Shown piece by piece: positions 54,038-62,224 of a stretch of 64,000 nucleotides of DNA. Position 1 is the first letter of the stretch, and the number at the start of each line of letters is the position of its first letter. The position numbers and the translations under genes are program-made. The notes beneath the pieces were generated by a model, which saw nothing but the letters and a program-made list of their open reading frames with translations, had not been told where the DNA came from and did no database searches. This stretch comes from Pyxidicoccus sp. MSG2 (lineage in GTDB: Bacteria; Myxococcota; Myxococcia; Myxococcales; Myxococcaceae), in the NCBI RefSeq assembly GCF_026626705.1, contig NZ_JAPNKC010000001.1, positions 8,202,001-8,266,000 of the forward strand. The letters run 5' to 3'.

Positions 54038-55324
54038 CTACGCCACCTGGGCACGCGCCGCTGAGCCCTGGCCCGCGGGGAGCGCGAGCGCGCGGGTGAG
54101 GAGCGCGGCCATGGGCTCCCACTCCACGAGGAAGCCGTCGTGCCCGTACGGGCTGGACAGCTCGGCGTACTCGGCATGGCGGCCGTGCTCGCGCAGGCGG
54201 CGGGCCAGCGCCTCCATGTGGTGCGGGAGGAAGAGCTGGTCCTGGTTGATTCCCACGCACAGCGCGCTCGCCCGGATGCGCGGCAGCCCCCGGTCGATGC
54301 AGCGCGAGAGGTCGTGGTGGTCCATGGCCCCGAGTTGCGCCAGGTATGCACGCGCGTCGAAGCGCGCCTCCAGCTTGCGGCCCTGGTGCTCCAGGTAGCT
54401 CTGCACCGGGTACAGCGCGCGCGAGGACCACGCCGCGGGCCGGGCCTGGCCCCGCTCCAGTCCTGGCTCCGCGCGGTAGGTGAGCATGGCGAGCTGCCGC
54501 GCCAGCTCCAGCCCCCGGTGCGGCGCCTCCGGGAAGCCCGGGTCCAATAGCAGCGCCTGCCGCGCCACGTGGTTGAAGCCCACCACCCAGGACGTGGCGG
54601 ACTCGGCGGTGGCGATGGGGGCGATGCGCGCGAAGCGCTCCGGTGCGAGCGCCGCGAGGCAGAGGACAATCATCCCTCCCAGCGAGCCGCCGGTGACGAG
54701 CGCCACCTCGTCCACGTCCAGCGCGTCCAGCGCCAGGAGGATGCTGCGCGCCTGGTCCCACGGCGTAATCGTCGCGGGCAGCCTTGCCTCGTCCTGGCGC
54801 AGGTCTCCCTTGGCGACGGGCGGTGGCGGGCCGAAGCGCACGTCGTCGAGCCGCCCCGGGAAGCCCTCGTCGGCGGGGCCGGTGGTGCCGTAGCAGGAGC
54901 CCAGGTTGTTGAAGCACAGCAGCCGCGCGCGCGACGGGTCCAGCGCGCGGCCCGGTCCGATGAGGGGCTCCCACCAGCCGTCCTCTCCACCCGCGCGCAT
55001 GTCGCCGGTGAGCGCGTGCACCACCAGCACCGTGGGGACGCGGGCGGGCGCGCGGGCCGGGCCCCGGGGACGGGCGCGCTCGGCGGCCTGGCGCTGCTCG
55101 GCCACGGTGCGGCGCACGACGCGCAGGGTGCTCGCGCGGACCTCCTCCTCGGGGAGGACTCGGGCGTGGGAGTGGAGCCAGGGGAGGTCCTCCTCGGGCC
55201 CCCACCACCAGCCGCGGACGAGGTGATTCGAGACACGAGCGCCGGCCTCGAGCCGCAGGTCGGGCAGGGCGACGTCGAAGAGGCGCGGAGTGGGCGCGGG
55301 AAGGGGCGAAATGGGCGTGGGCAT
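54038..55324 (-). CDS. metX: Homoserine O-acetyltransferase-type alpha/beta hydrolase
   Basis: This 428-residue enzyme transfers an acetyl (or succinyl) group to homoserine in methionine synthesis. It shows VLVVHALTGD, FNNLGSCYGTTGP, the nucleophile Ser in VTGGSLGGMIVL, and the C-terminal His in YGHDGFLVEW. It is longer than usual (about 370) because of extra N-terminal and internal Arg/Ala-rich sequence. Acyl donor preference is unassigned. An upstream leader can form mutually exclusive stems (see findings), suggesting regulation before the start at 55324. Confidence 0.88.
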   Translation of the reverse strand: MPTPISPLPAPTPRLFDVALPDLRLEAGARVSNHLVRGWWWGPEEDLPWLHSHARVLPEEEVRASTLRVVRRTVAEQRQAAERARPRGPARAPARVPTVLVVHALTGDMRAGGEDGWWEPLIGPGRALDPSRARLLCFNNLGSCYGTTGPADEGFPGRLDDVRFGPPPPVAKGDLRQDEARLPATITPWDQARSILLALDALDVDEVALVTGGSLGGMIVLCLAALAPERFARIAPIATAESATSWVVGFNHVARQALLLDPGFPEAPHRGLELARQLAMLTYRAEPGLERGQARPAAWSSRALYPVQSYLEHQGRKLEARFDARAYLAQLGAMDHHDLSRCIDRGLPRIRASALCVGINQDQLFLPHHMEALARRLREHGRHAEYAELSSPYGHDGFLVEWEPMAALLTRALALPAGQGSAARAQVA

Positions 55325-55384
55325 GGGACGCGGGTTCCTCGGGTGGAAGAGGCGAGGGGAGAGCGCGCGTCCAGGAACGACGAA

Positions 55385-55476
55385 GCCCACCAACCCTCGC
55401 GGGTGGGTGGGCTCCGGTGGCTCGTCAGTGTCGGTCCGACGGACGTCAGCCGACGCTGGCGGGCTGGAGCCCACCC
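55385..55476 (-). promoter_or_regulatory. Candidate attenuator/riboswitch-like leader of metX
   Basis: In the direction of metX transcription, GGGTGGGCTCC (55476-55466) can pair perfectly with GGAGCCCACCC (55415-55405), enclosing an inner stem (55458-55450 with 55434-55426). The later arm also belongs to a second hairpin with a 12-base stem and one mismatch (55412-55401 with 55396-55385). The two structures exclude each other. TTCGTCGTT follows the second hairpin, about 60 bases before the metX ATG. I see no consensus of the known SAM or SAH riboswitches. Confidence 0.5.
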
Positions 55477-55667
55477 GGCATCGACATTCGACACATGGAC
55501 GAGAAGTGCGTCATCGCGGGTACGGATAGTCCCGTGCACGCCGTGAGTCAAGCCGCGCCTCCGTGGCGAGCGTTGCGTGGAGTTCACTCGATTCCGGGGA
55601 TGTCAGGGCCTTCTGGAAGGCTCCGTCCACCCTGCCGCTGTACCCACACCCCTGGAGGTCGCTCTCG
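55477..55667. other. Divergent intergenic region, no gene seen
   Basis: This stretch separates the metX leader from the FG-GAP gene and should hold promoters for both. I found no convincing coding frame. A TGGAGG ribosome site ends 10 bases before the FG-GAP ATG. Confidence 0.5.
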
Positions 55668-56909
55668 ATGAAGCAACTGCTACTGCTCGCGGCGCTCGCC
55701 GTCGCGCCGACGGTGTCCGCGAAGCCCAACTCCCCGCTGTACGCCACCGGTGCCGGCCCGGGCGGAGGCCCGGCGGTGAAGACGTTCGACCCGAACACCA
55801 ACGGCAACTGGGTCTCCTTCTATGCCTACGAGTCCACCATGGGCACGGGCGTGGAGATGGCCACCGGCCGCGTCACCACGAACTGGCGCCCGGACATCGT
55901 CACCGGCACCGGCGAGGGTGGCGGCCCGCTGGTGAAGGTGATGGACCCCAACACCGGCGCGGTCCTCAGCCAGTTCTTCGCGTACGACTCGAACTTCCGC
56001 GGCGGCGTCTTCGTGGCCACGGGCGACGTGGACGGCGACGGCTACGACGAGGTCATCACCGCGCCCGGCCGTGGCGGCGGCCCGCTGGTGCGCGTGTGGA
56101 AGATCAACGGCGGCCCGTACCTCATGCACGAGTTCTGGGCCTATGACCCGTCCTTCACGGGCGGCGTGCGCCTGGGTGCGGGTGATGTCACGCGGGACGG
56201 CATCGCGGAAATCGTCACCGTCCCTGGCCCTGGAGGCGGCCCGCATGTGCGGGTGTTCAACCGCTCGGGCGGCGAGCTGTACGGCTACCTCGCGCAGGTG
56301 CCTCGCAAGCCGTGGGACAACAGCTACTACACGAACGGTTACCGCGTGGCGGTGGGCAGCGACCCGTGGGGCACGCCGGAGCTCTACGTGTCCGGCAGCC
56401 AGTGGCGGTTCTTCACGCACTTCCAGCGGAGCGATGACTGCCAGATTCCTCCCATCTTCGTGTCGCCCAACTACGTGCGGAAGGCGTACTGGGTGCTGAC
56501 GCCGTACGTCCACGTGCTGCGCATCCCGGACGGCGCGAAGCTGGCCGAGTTCTCCACCGAGGCCCTCAACACGGGCTTCCTGGGGCAGGAGGTCTCCTAC
56601 GCGGACTACAAGAACCTCTGCGAGCCCGGCTACATCTCCTGCAACGTGTTCACCTACCCGCTGGCGAACAACGGCGAGCCGGACTACTCCGCTCCGGTGG
56701 CCACGCTGCAACAGGCGGGCGTAGGGCCGCGCGTGCTCGCCGGCAGCCCGCAGCTGAAGCTGGGGATGGGCGTCGCCGGCTGCTACTACGACACGATGTT
56801 CGCCCCCGGCACGCTCAAGCTCTACGAGCGGTGGGGCGCGGCGCTCTGGTCCTTCCAGCCGTATGGTGCCTTCTACGGCGGCGTGCGGCCGGGGACGAAC
56901 AACGACTGA
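55668..56909 (+). CDS. Secreted FG-GAP/VCBS repeat protein
   Basis: This 413-residue protein has a signal peptide (MKQLLLLAALAVAPTVSA) and four tandem repeats in residues 24-205 with the core GGGPxVKVxDP followed by FFAYDSNFRGGVxVATGDV (GAGPGGGPAVKTFDP, GEGGGPLVKVMDP, GRGGGPLVRVWK, GPGGGPHVRVFN). This pattern suggests a beta-propeller-like fold, possibly Ca-binding. The second half (about 210-413) is not repetitive and contains Cys pairs. The ATG at 55668 follows GGAGG. Function unknown; likely surface adhesion or binding. Confidence 0.88.
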   Translation: MKQLLLLAALAVAPTVSAKPNSPLYATGAGPGGGPAVKTFDPNTNGNWVSFYAYESTMGTGVEMATGRVTTNWRPDIVTGTGEGGGPLVKVMDPNTGAVLSQFFAYDSNFRGGVFVATGDVDGDGYDEVITAPGRGGGPLVRVWKINGGPYLMHEFWAYDPSFTGGVRLGAGDVTRDGIAEIVTVPGPGGGPHVRVFNRSGGELYGYLAQVPRKPWDNSYYTNGYRVAVGSDPWGTPELYVSGSQWRFFTHFQRSDDCQIPPIFVSPNYVRKAYWVLTPYVHVLRIPDGAKLAEFSTEALNTGFLGQEVSYADYKNLCEPGYISCNVFTYPLANNGEPDYSAPVATLQQAGVGPRVLAGSPQLKLGMGVAGCYYDTMFAPGTLKLYERWGAALWSFQPYGAFYGGVRPGTNND

Positions 56910-57037
56910 GGTGCTTCGCGTAGCGGTATCGAGGTCAGGGGGATGCCGGCGACGATGTGCATTCCCTCTGCTTCACGTGCCTTCCGCGCATCCATCCGGT
57001 AGCCGCTCGAGCCGGTCAGGGGCGAGGTCGGAGGCTC
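56910..57037. other. Intergenic region before the IS30 element, no gene seen
   Basis: I see no gene in this 128-base stretch between the FG-GAP stop and the left end of the insertion element. Confidence 0.5.
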
Positions 57038-57056
57038 CCTGTTCGGAAATGTCGGG
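57038..57056 (+). repeat. Left terminal inverted repeat of the IS30 element
   Basis: Nineteen bases matching the reverse complement of 58318-58336 exactly. Confidence 0.9.
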
Positions 57057-57076
57057 ACATTTCGCCGCGGGCGGTC

Positions 57077-58210
57077 TCAACCGGTCATCGCAACGGCTCG
57101 GGCGAATACCTCGGCGGGGGTGTGCCAGTCGAGTGTCTGGCGCGGGCGGCTGTTGAGTTGGGCGGCGATAGCATCGAGTTGCTGCGCGCAGAGGTGGCTC
57201 AAGTCCATGCCCTTGGGCATGTACTGGCGCAGCAGGCCGTTGGTGTTCTCGTTGCTGCCGCGCTGCCAGGGGCTGTGCGGGTCGCAGAAGTAGACTTGCA
57301 CGGCGGTGTCGAGGGTGAAGCGCACGTGCTCGGACATCTCCTTGCCCTGGTCCCAGGTGAGGCTGCGGCGCAGGGCGTCAGGCAGCTGGCCAATCTTGTG
57401 GGTGAGGGCCTGGCGCACGTGGCCCGCGGTGCGGCCCTCGGGCAGGTGCAGCAGCATGACGTAGCGGCTGTGGCGCTCCACCAGCGTGCCCACCGCGGAC
57501 TTGCCTTGCTTACCGAGGATGAGGTCACCCTCCCAATGGCCTGGCACGGCCCTGTCTTCGACTTCGGGTGGACGCGCGCTCAGCATCAGCTTGTCCGGCA
57601 ACTGGCCGCGTAGGTCCGTGCGCCCCTGGGGCCGGCGCTGGGTGCGGCCCGTGCGCAGACACGCGGTGAGCTCCTTGCGCAGGGCGCCGCGCGTCTGGAC
57701 GTAGAGGCTGCGGTAAAGGGTTTCGTGGGACACGTGCAGCTCGGGGCAGTGCGGGAAGTCTCGCTTGAGACTGGCGGCAACCTGCTGAGGACTCCAGCAC
57801 TCCTCCAGCCGCCGCTCCACCTCCTGGCGCAGCCGTGGGTACTCCTGCAGCTTCGTGTGCTTGGGACGCCGTGCCCGGTGCGTTGCGCCCCGCTCGCCGC
57901 GCCACGCCCGGTAGCGCTTGCGCCCACCGGTACGGGCCACTTCACGGCTGAGCGTGGAGGCCGCCCGGCCCAGGCGCCTCGCGATGGCACGCAGCGAGTC
58001 GCCCGCCCGCAGCCCCCGCGAGATTTCCTCGCGCTCCTGCACCGACAGCCGCAAAGCGGAACGCACGTGGGCCCTCTGCATCATGCTGCCCGCCCCAGGG
58101 CGCAGCCGCTGCAGCGTGCGCTCACTCACCCCTGCCGCCCGCGCTGCCGCCTCCAGCGTCTGCCCGGCCGCTACCGAGCGCCGCACCGCCAGCCAGTCCT
58201 CTGCACTCAT
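57077..58210 (-). CDS. IS30-family transposase
   Basis: This 377-residue transposase has an N-terminal helix-turn-helix (AAARAAGVSERTLQRLRPG), a second HTH (SLRAIARRLGRAASTLSREV), and the DDE catalytic triad visible in HWEGDLILGK, LTWDQGKEMSEH and PWQRGSNENTNGLLRQYMP. The C-terminal LNSRPRQTLDWHTPAEVF motif is a family signature. ATG 58210 gives the normal length, whereas upstream in-frame sequence crosses the element's own end. Its stop codon overlaps the inner inverted repeat. Confidence 0.95.
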   Translation of the reverse strand: MSAEDWLAVRRSVAAGQTLEAAARAAGVSERTLQRLRPGAGSMMQRAHVRSALRLSVQEREEISRGLRAGDSLRAIARRLGRAASTLSREVARTGGRKRYRAWRGERGATHRARRPKHTKLQEYPRLRQEVERRLEECWSPQQVAASLKRDFPHCPELHVSHETLYRSLYVQTRGALRKELTACLRTGRTQRRPQGRTDLRGQLPDKLMLSARPPEVEDRAVPGHWEGDLILGKQGKSAVGTLVERHSRYVMLLHLPEGRTAGHVRQALTHKIGQLPDALRRSLTWDQGKEMSEHVRFTLDTAVQVYFCDPHSPWQRGSNENTNGLLRQYMPKGMDLSHLCAQQLDAIAAQLNSRPRQTLDWHTPAEVFARAVAMTG

Positions 58211-58317
58211 CCTGCCGAGCTTGCCTCGCCTCTGCACCGGACACCTCCCCGGATGCACGCCGCTATGCCGTGCATCCCGACTGGTGCGTTCACCGGTTGA
58301 GACCGCCGCGCAAGACC

Positions 58318-58336
58318 CCCGACATTTCCGAACAGG
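58318..58336 (-). repeat. Right terminal inverted repeat of the IS30 element
   Basis: Nineteen bases, the exact reverse complement of the left end. Confidence 0.9.
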
Positions 58337-58422
58337 ACGCTCCCTCCCCGCTCCCGGGACAGGCCGCGTGCGTACACGCTGGCAGTCAGCGCACGTCCGC
58401 GCGCCAGGTCGTGCTGGGGTCG

Positions 58423-59064
58423 TCAGGCCGCCGACGTGGTGACGACGTGCGCGTTGGCGGTGTAGGGCGCCAGCGCGCCGATGTGGCCGGGGCGCGACTT
58501 CACACGCTCCAGCCACGCGCACACAGCGGGGTAGCGCCCGAGGTCGAAGCCGCCCTCGGGCGCCACGTGCGTGTACGCATAGAGCGCGAGGTCCGCGACG
58601 GTGGGGCGCTCGCCCACGAGGAAGGTGCGCCCGTGAAGGTGGCGCTCCATCGCGGTGAGCGCCTCATGGCCGCGCTCCGTGCGCAGGCGCAAGGTCTCCG
58701 GGTGGCGGGAGGCGCGCCCCGTCAGTTGCCAGAAGCGCACGGTGCCCACGTTGGGCTCCACGCTGTTCTGCTCGAAGAAGAGCCACTGGTCCACCTGCGC
58801 CCGCTCGAAGGCGTCCTCGGGTAGCAGCGCCGTTCCGCGCGCGAGATACAGGAGGATGGCGTTGGACTCGGCGAGGAAGCGGCCCGGCTCGGGCTCGAGC
58901 ACGGGGATGCGGCCGTCGGGGTTCTTGTTCCGGAGGAAGTCCTCGGTGTGGCTTTCGCCCGCGAAGATGTCCACGGGCACCAGCTCGTAGGGCCTGTCGA
59001 GCCAGGAGAGCAGGAGGCGGACCTTGTAGCCGTTGGCGGAAGGGGCATAGTCGTAGAGGCGCAT
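58423..59064 (-). CDS. Glutathione S-transferase family protein
   Basis: This 213-residue protein has the N-terminal thioredoxin-fold domain (MRLYDYAPSANGYKVRLLLS, GRIPVLEPEPGRFLAESNAI with the cis-Pro and Glu-Ser glutathione contacts) and a C-terminal helical domain (LVGERPTVADLALYAYTHVAPEGGFDL). It probably conjugates glutathione to toxic compounds or acts as a peroxidase; substrate unknown. It is divergent from the AraC-Ogt gene across about 160 bases. Confidence 0.93.
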   Translation of the reverse strand: MRLYDYAPSANGYKVRLLLSWLDRPYELVPVDIFAGESHTEDFLRNKNPDGRIPVLEPEPGRFLAESNAILLYLARGTALLPEDAFERAQVDQWLFFEQNSVEPNVGTVRFWQLTGRASRHPETLRLRTERGHEALTAMERHLHGRTFLVGERPTVADLALYAYTHVAPEGGFDLGRYPAVCAWLERVKSRPGHIGALAPYTANAHVVTTSAA

Positions 59065-59226
59065 GGTGAGGGCTCCGGGACGGGTGGGACGCGAGGCAGG
59101 GTAGGGAGCACGCCCCGGGCGGACGACCCGCTCCTTGCGGCCTTCGGCGGCGGCGGGCGGGCGCAAGAACCGGGTTGTTCGTGAGCGCCCCGGGGGCCAT
59201 ACCCAAGTCCAGGAGCGACCTTTCCC

Positions 59227-60102
59227 ATGGCGACCAGCGACTACGCACGAATCGAGCAGGCCATCCTCTACCTCGACGCCCATGCGCGCGAGCAGCCGTC
59301 CCTGGACGACGTCGCCGCGCACGTGGGGCTGAGTCCCTTCCACTTCCAGCGGCTCTTCACGCGCTGGGCGGGCATCAGCCCCAAGCGCTTCCTCCAGGTG
59401 CACACGCTGAGCTCGGCCCGACGCCTGCTGGCCGAGCGGCGCAGCGTGCTGGACACGTCCTATTCCGTGGGCCTGTCCGGCGGCGGCCGCCTGCACGAGC
59501 TCTTCATCACCCTCACCGCGATGACGCCGGGCGAGTTCAAGCTGGGCGGCGAGGGGCTCACCGTGCGGTACGGCATCCACCCGTCGCCCTTCGGGGACTG
59601 CCTCATCGCCGCCTGCGAGCGCGGCATCTGCGGCCTGCACTTCCTCACCGGCGAGTCCGCGGAGGAGGCCCTGACGTCGCTGCGCGAGCAGTGGCCCCGC
59701 GCCGCCTTCGTGGAGTCACGCGAAGGCACCGCGTCCTGGGCGGAGCGCATCTTCCCCACCGAGCCCCCGCGCGAGCCCACGCCGCTGTCGGTGCTGGTGA
59801 AGGGCACGCCCTTCCAGGTCCAGGTGTGGCAGGCCCTGCTGCGCATCTCCCCGGGGCAGGTGTCCACGTACGAGGACATCGCGCGCGCCATCGGCAACCC
59901 GAAGGCGGTGCGCGCGGTGGGCTCGGCGGTGGGGGGCAACCCGGTGGCGCTGCTCATCCCCTGCCACCGCGTGCTGCGCAAGACGGGCGTCTTCGGGGAC
60001 TACCGCTGGGGCCCGGCGCGCAAGCAGGTGATGCTCGCGTGGGAGTCGCTGCGCTATGGCGCGGAGAACGACGACGGAGCGGCGCGGGCGGCGGAAGCCT
60101 GA
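59227..60102 (+). CDS. AraC-type HTH fused to O6-alkylguanine-DNA methyltransferase
   Basis: This 291-residue protein starts with an AraC-type double HTH (residues 1-105: VAAHVGLSPFHFQRLFTRWA, SPKRFLQVHTL) and ends with an Ogt-type domain (195-280) carrying the active Cys246 in IPCHRVL, and PFQVQVWQALLRISPGQVSTYEDIARAIG. The Cys-rich zinc domain of Ada is absent, so it cannot sense phosphotriesters as Ada does. It probably repairs O6-methylguanine and may regulate its own gene or others. A GST gene lies upstream. Confidence 0.93.
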   Translation: MATSDYARIEQAILYLDAHAREQPSLDDVAAHVGLSPFHFQRLFTRWAGISPKRFLQVHTLSSARRLLAERRSVLDTSYSVGLSGGGRLHELFITLTAMTPGEFKLGGEGLTVRYGIHPSPFGDCLIAACERGICGLHFLTGESAEEALTSLREQWPRAAFVESREGTASWAERIFPTEPPREPTPLSVLVKGTPFQVQVWQALLRISPGQVSTYEDIARAIGNPKAVRAVGSAVGGNPVALLIPCHRVLRKTGVFGDYRWGPARKQVMLAWESLRYGAENDDGAARAAEA

Positions 60103-60109
60103 GTCCGGC

Positions 60110-61399
60110 TCACGGCCGTTGGAGCTTGCGGAGCGCTTCCAGGGCCTCGTCGAGCCCGACGAGGAGGAACAGGAGCAGCGTGGCGGCGAGCGCGGCGTTG
60201 ATGAGCCAGTTGTTGCGCAGCGGCCCCACCCAGGACCGCCGGTTGTTCATCCACAGCAGCGTGGAGGCCAGCAGCGGCATGAACAGCGAGCCCACCACCG
60301 CGTAGGCCAGTTGTGCGCGCTGCAAGGGCGCCCACAGCATGGGCAGGGGCACCAGGGCCAGCGCCACCAGGTACAGGCGCCAGGCCCGGGTGCTTCGCAA
60401 ATCCGTCTGCTGCACGGGCTGCTTGCGGTGGATGCGGAGGAAGTCCGCGAAGAGGTAGGGAATGCCCTCCCAGACGCCGAGCAGGCTGGTGAAGACGGCG
60501 CCCCAGAACCCGAGGAGGAAGAGCCAGTAGCCCGCGGGGCCGATGACCTCGCCGAGCCGCTGCGCGAGCAGGTTGGCCACCTTGAGGCCGCTGCCCTCCA
60601 GCCGCAGCGTGGAGCCGATGAGCACCATGCCGATGCCGAACATCCCCGTCAGCGAGTAGCCCACGGCGAGGTCGGCCTGACACGTCTTCAGCCACTGCGA
60701 GCCCTCGCGGCCCTTCTCTCGAATCCAGTAGCCGTACGAGAGCAGCGTCACGGTGCCGCCCACGCCGCCCAGCAGTCCCAGAATCCAGCCCGCGCCGCCC
60801 TTTGGAATGGAGGGGACGACGAGGCCACGCGCGGCGGCGCCCCAGTCCGGGCCCGTGCCCACGGCGGCGAAGAGGACGGCGACGAACATCAGGCCGGTGC
60901 ACGCGGCCATGAGCTTCTCGAAGAGGCGGAAGCCGCCGAACCAGACGAGCCCCAGGCCGATGAGGGAATGCACCACGCCCCAGATGCGCCGGGACGTCTC
61001 CGCGTCACTGCTCAGCGGCCACAGCGCGTCCCCCGCGGCGCCGCACGCGGAGATGAGGGCGCCACCGGTGAAGAAGCTCCAGCCGAGCAGGTAGATGAAG
61101 AAGAGGTAGCGAAGGCCCGCGCCGAACCGCGCCCAGCCCTCCAGCACGGTGGTGCCGGTGGCGAGCTGCCAGCGGGCGATGCCTTCGTTGAGGAAGGCCT
61201 TCAGCACCGAGCCGAGGAGGGCGGCCCAGAGGATGGACACGCCCACCGTGGAGCCACCGAGGCTGGCGGTGAGCAGGTCTCCCGCGCCGACGCCCGTGGC
61301 GGCCACGAGGATGCCAGGGCCGAAGCGCGCCATCAGCCCGAGCCGGGCCGGAGGCGCCGTGGCGGTGGACTGCGCGGGAGGAGGGACGTTGGCCGTCAT
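60110..61399 (-). CDS. Nramp-family membrane transporter, divergent
   Basis: This 429-residue inner-membrane protein has about eleven to twelve helices and the Nramp overall pattern (ARFGPGILVAATGVGAGDLLT at helix 1 and GGVGGTVTLLSYGYWI at helix 6). The metal-binding Asp-Pro-Gly-Asn of helix 1 is absent (GVGAGD), and Met-Pro-His in helix 6 is not seen. It is thus unlikely to be a standard Mn/Fe transporter. It converges on the AraC-Ogt gene with seven bases between stops. Confidence 0.88.
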   Translation of the reverse strand: MTANVPPPAQSTATAPPARLGLMARFGPGILVAATGVGAGDLLTASLGGSTVGVSILWAALLGSVLKAFLNEGIARWQLATGTTVLEGWARFGAGLRYLFFIYLLGWSFFTGGALISACGAAGDALWPLSSDAETSRRIWGVVHSLIGLGLVWFGGFRLFEKLMAACTGLMFVAVLFAAVGTGPDWGAAARGLVVPSIPKGGAGWILGLLGGVGGTVTLLSYGYWIREKGREGSQWLKTCQADLAVGYSLTGMFGIGMVLIGSTLRLEGSGLKVANLLAQRLGEVIGPAGYWLFLLGFWGAVFTSLLGVWEGIPYLFADFLRIHRKQPVQQTDLRSTRAWRLYLVALALVPLPMLWAPLQRAQLAYAVVGSLFMPLLASTLLWMNNRRSWVGPLRNNWLINAALAATLLLFLLVGLDEALEALRKLQRP

Positions 61400-61464
61400 G
61401 AGGGGCGGGGAACGCTAGCCGCCCCTCCGGCGTGAGGCCAGGGGCGGCACCGGCTCCCGCCGCC

Positions 61465-62211
61465 TCAAGACATCCGTGCCACGAGCCTGAGCGGCAGGTT
61501 GCGCAGGAGGAAGCCCACCGCCGCCCATGGCCAGCCCGGCACGTAGGCCTTCGCCGGCTCGCGCTCGATGGCCTTCACCAGGGCGCGTGAGCCCTTCTCG
61601 GAGTCCACGGCGAACGGGAGGTTCTTCGCCCCCGCGTTCAGCTCCGTGTGGATGTACCCCGGGTAGATGGTGGTGACCTTGATGCGCGTGCCGAGCAATT
61701 CGGCGCGGATGCCTTCGGTCAGCGTGGCGAGGCCGGCCTTCGTCGCGGCATACGCCGTCAGGTGCTTGGGCAGTCCGCGCATGGCGCTCATGGAGGAAAT
61801 CGTCACCAGGTGTCCCTGGCCCTGCTTGCGAAGGATTCCCACCGCCGCCTCGCACTGCGCGAGCGCGGCGACGAAGTTCGTCTGCGCCGTCTGCACGTTG
61901 GTGGCGAAGTGGCCGGTGCCAATGCGCTTCCCCTGGCCGACGCCCGCGTTGACGATGATGCGGTCCAGGCCGCCGAGCTCCTGCGCGAAGGCGTCGAACA
62001 CGCTGAACACCTGCGCGTGGTCATTCACGTCGAGCGCCCGCACGGAAATGGTGAGGCCCGGGTGCTTCTGGAGCAGCTCCGCCTTGAGCGCGTCCAGCCG
62101 CTCGGTGCGGCGCGCGCAGAGGGCCAGGTTGCGCCCGAGGGCGGCGAACTCGCGCGCCATGCCCTCACCCAGGCCGGAGCTGGCGCCGGTAATCAGGATG
62201 TTCTTTCGCAT
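61465..62211 (-). CDS. Short-chain dehydrogenase/reductase
   Basis: This 248-residue Rossmann enzyme shows TGASSGLGEGMAREFAALGR, NAGVGQG, ISSMSAMRG (catalytic Ser), YAATKAG (Tyr-Lys) and YPGYIHTELNA. Similar to the SDR near 45 kb in length and motif spacing, so the two may be paralogues. It is the last gene of a three-gene operon with the phosphatase and phosphotransferase genes. Substrate unknown; lipid or acyl reductase is plausible. Confidence 0.93.
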   Translation of the reverse strand: MRKNILITGASSGLGEGMAREFAALGRNLALCARRTERLDALKAELLQKHPGLTISVRALDVNDHAQVFSVFDAFAQELGGLDRIIVNAGVGQGKRIGTGHFATNVQTAQTNFVAALAQCEAAVGILRKQGQGHLVTISSMSAMRGLPKHLTAYAATKAGLATLTEGIRAELLGTRIKVTTIYPGYIHTELNAGAKNLPFAVDSEKGSRALVKAIEREPAKAYVPGWPWAAVGFLLRNLPLRLVARMS

Positions 62212-62224
62212 GGGAGGCGGGCCC

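Larger units (their letters stand above)
57038..58336 (-). mobile_element. Complete IS30-family insertion sequence
   Basis: The element is about 1.3 kb, with perfect 19-base terminal inverted repeats (57038-57056 and 58318-58336, sequence CCTGTTCGGAAATGTCGGG and its complement) plus a second 15-base inverted pair just inside (57071-57085 and 58292-58306). It contains one transposase gene. No clear target-site duplication was found by eye. The intact ends and frame suggest it is recent or active. Confidence 0.9.

Noticed and set aside
55385..55476. Known SAM-I, SAM-II or SAH riboswitch upstream of metX
   Set aside because: None of the conserved consensus segments of these classes is visible; only the alternative stems are.
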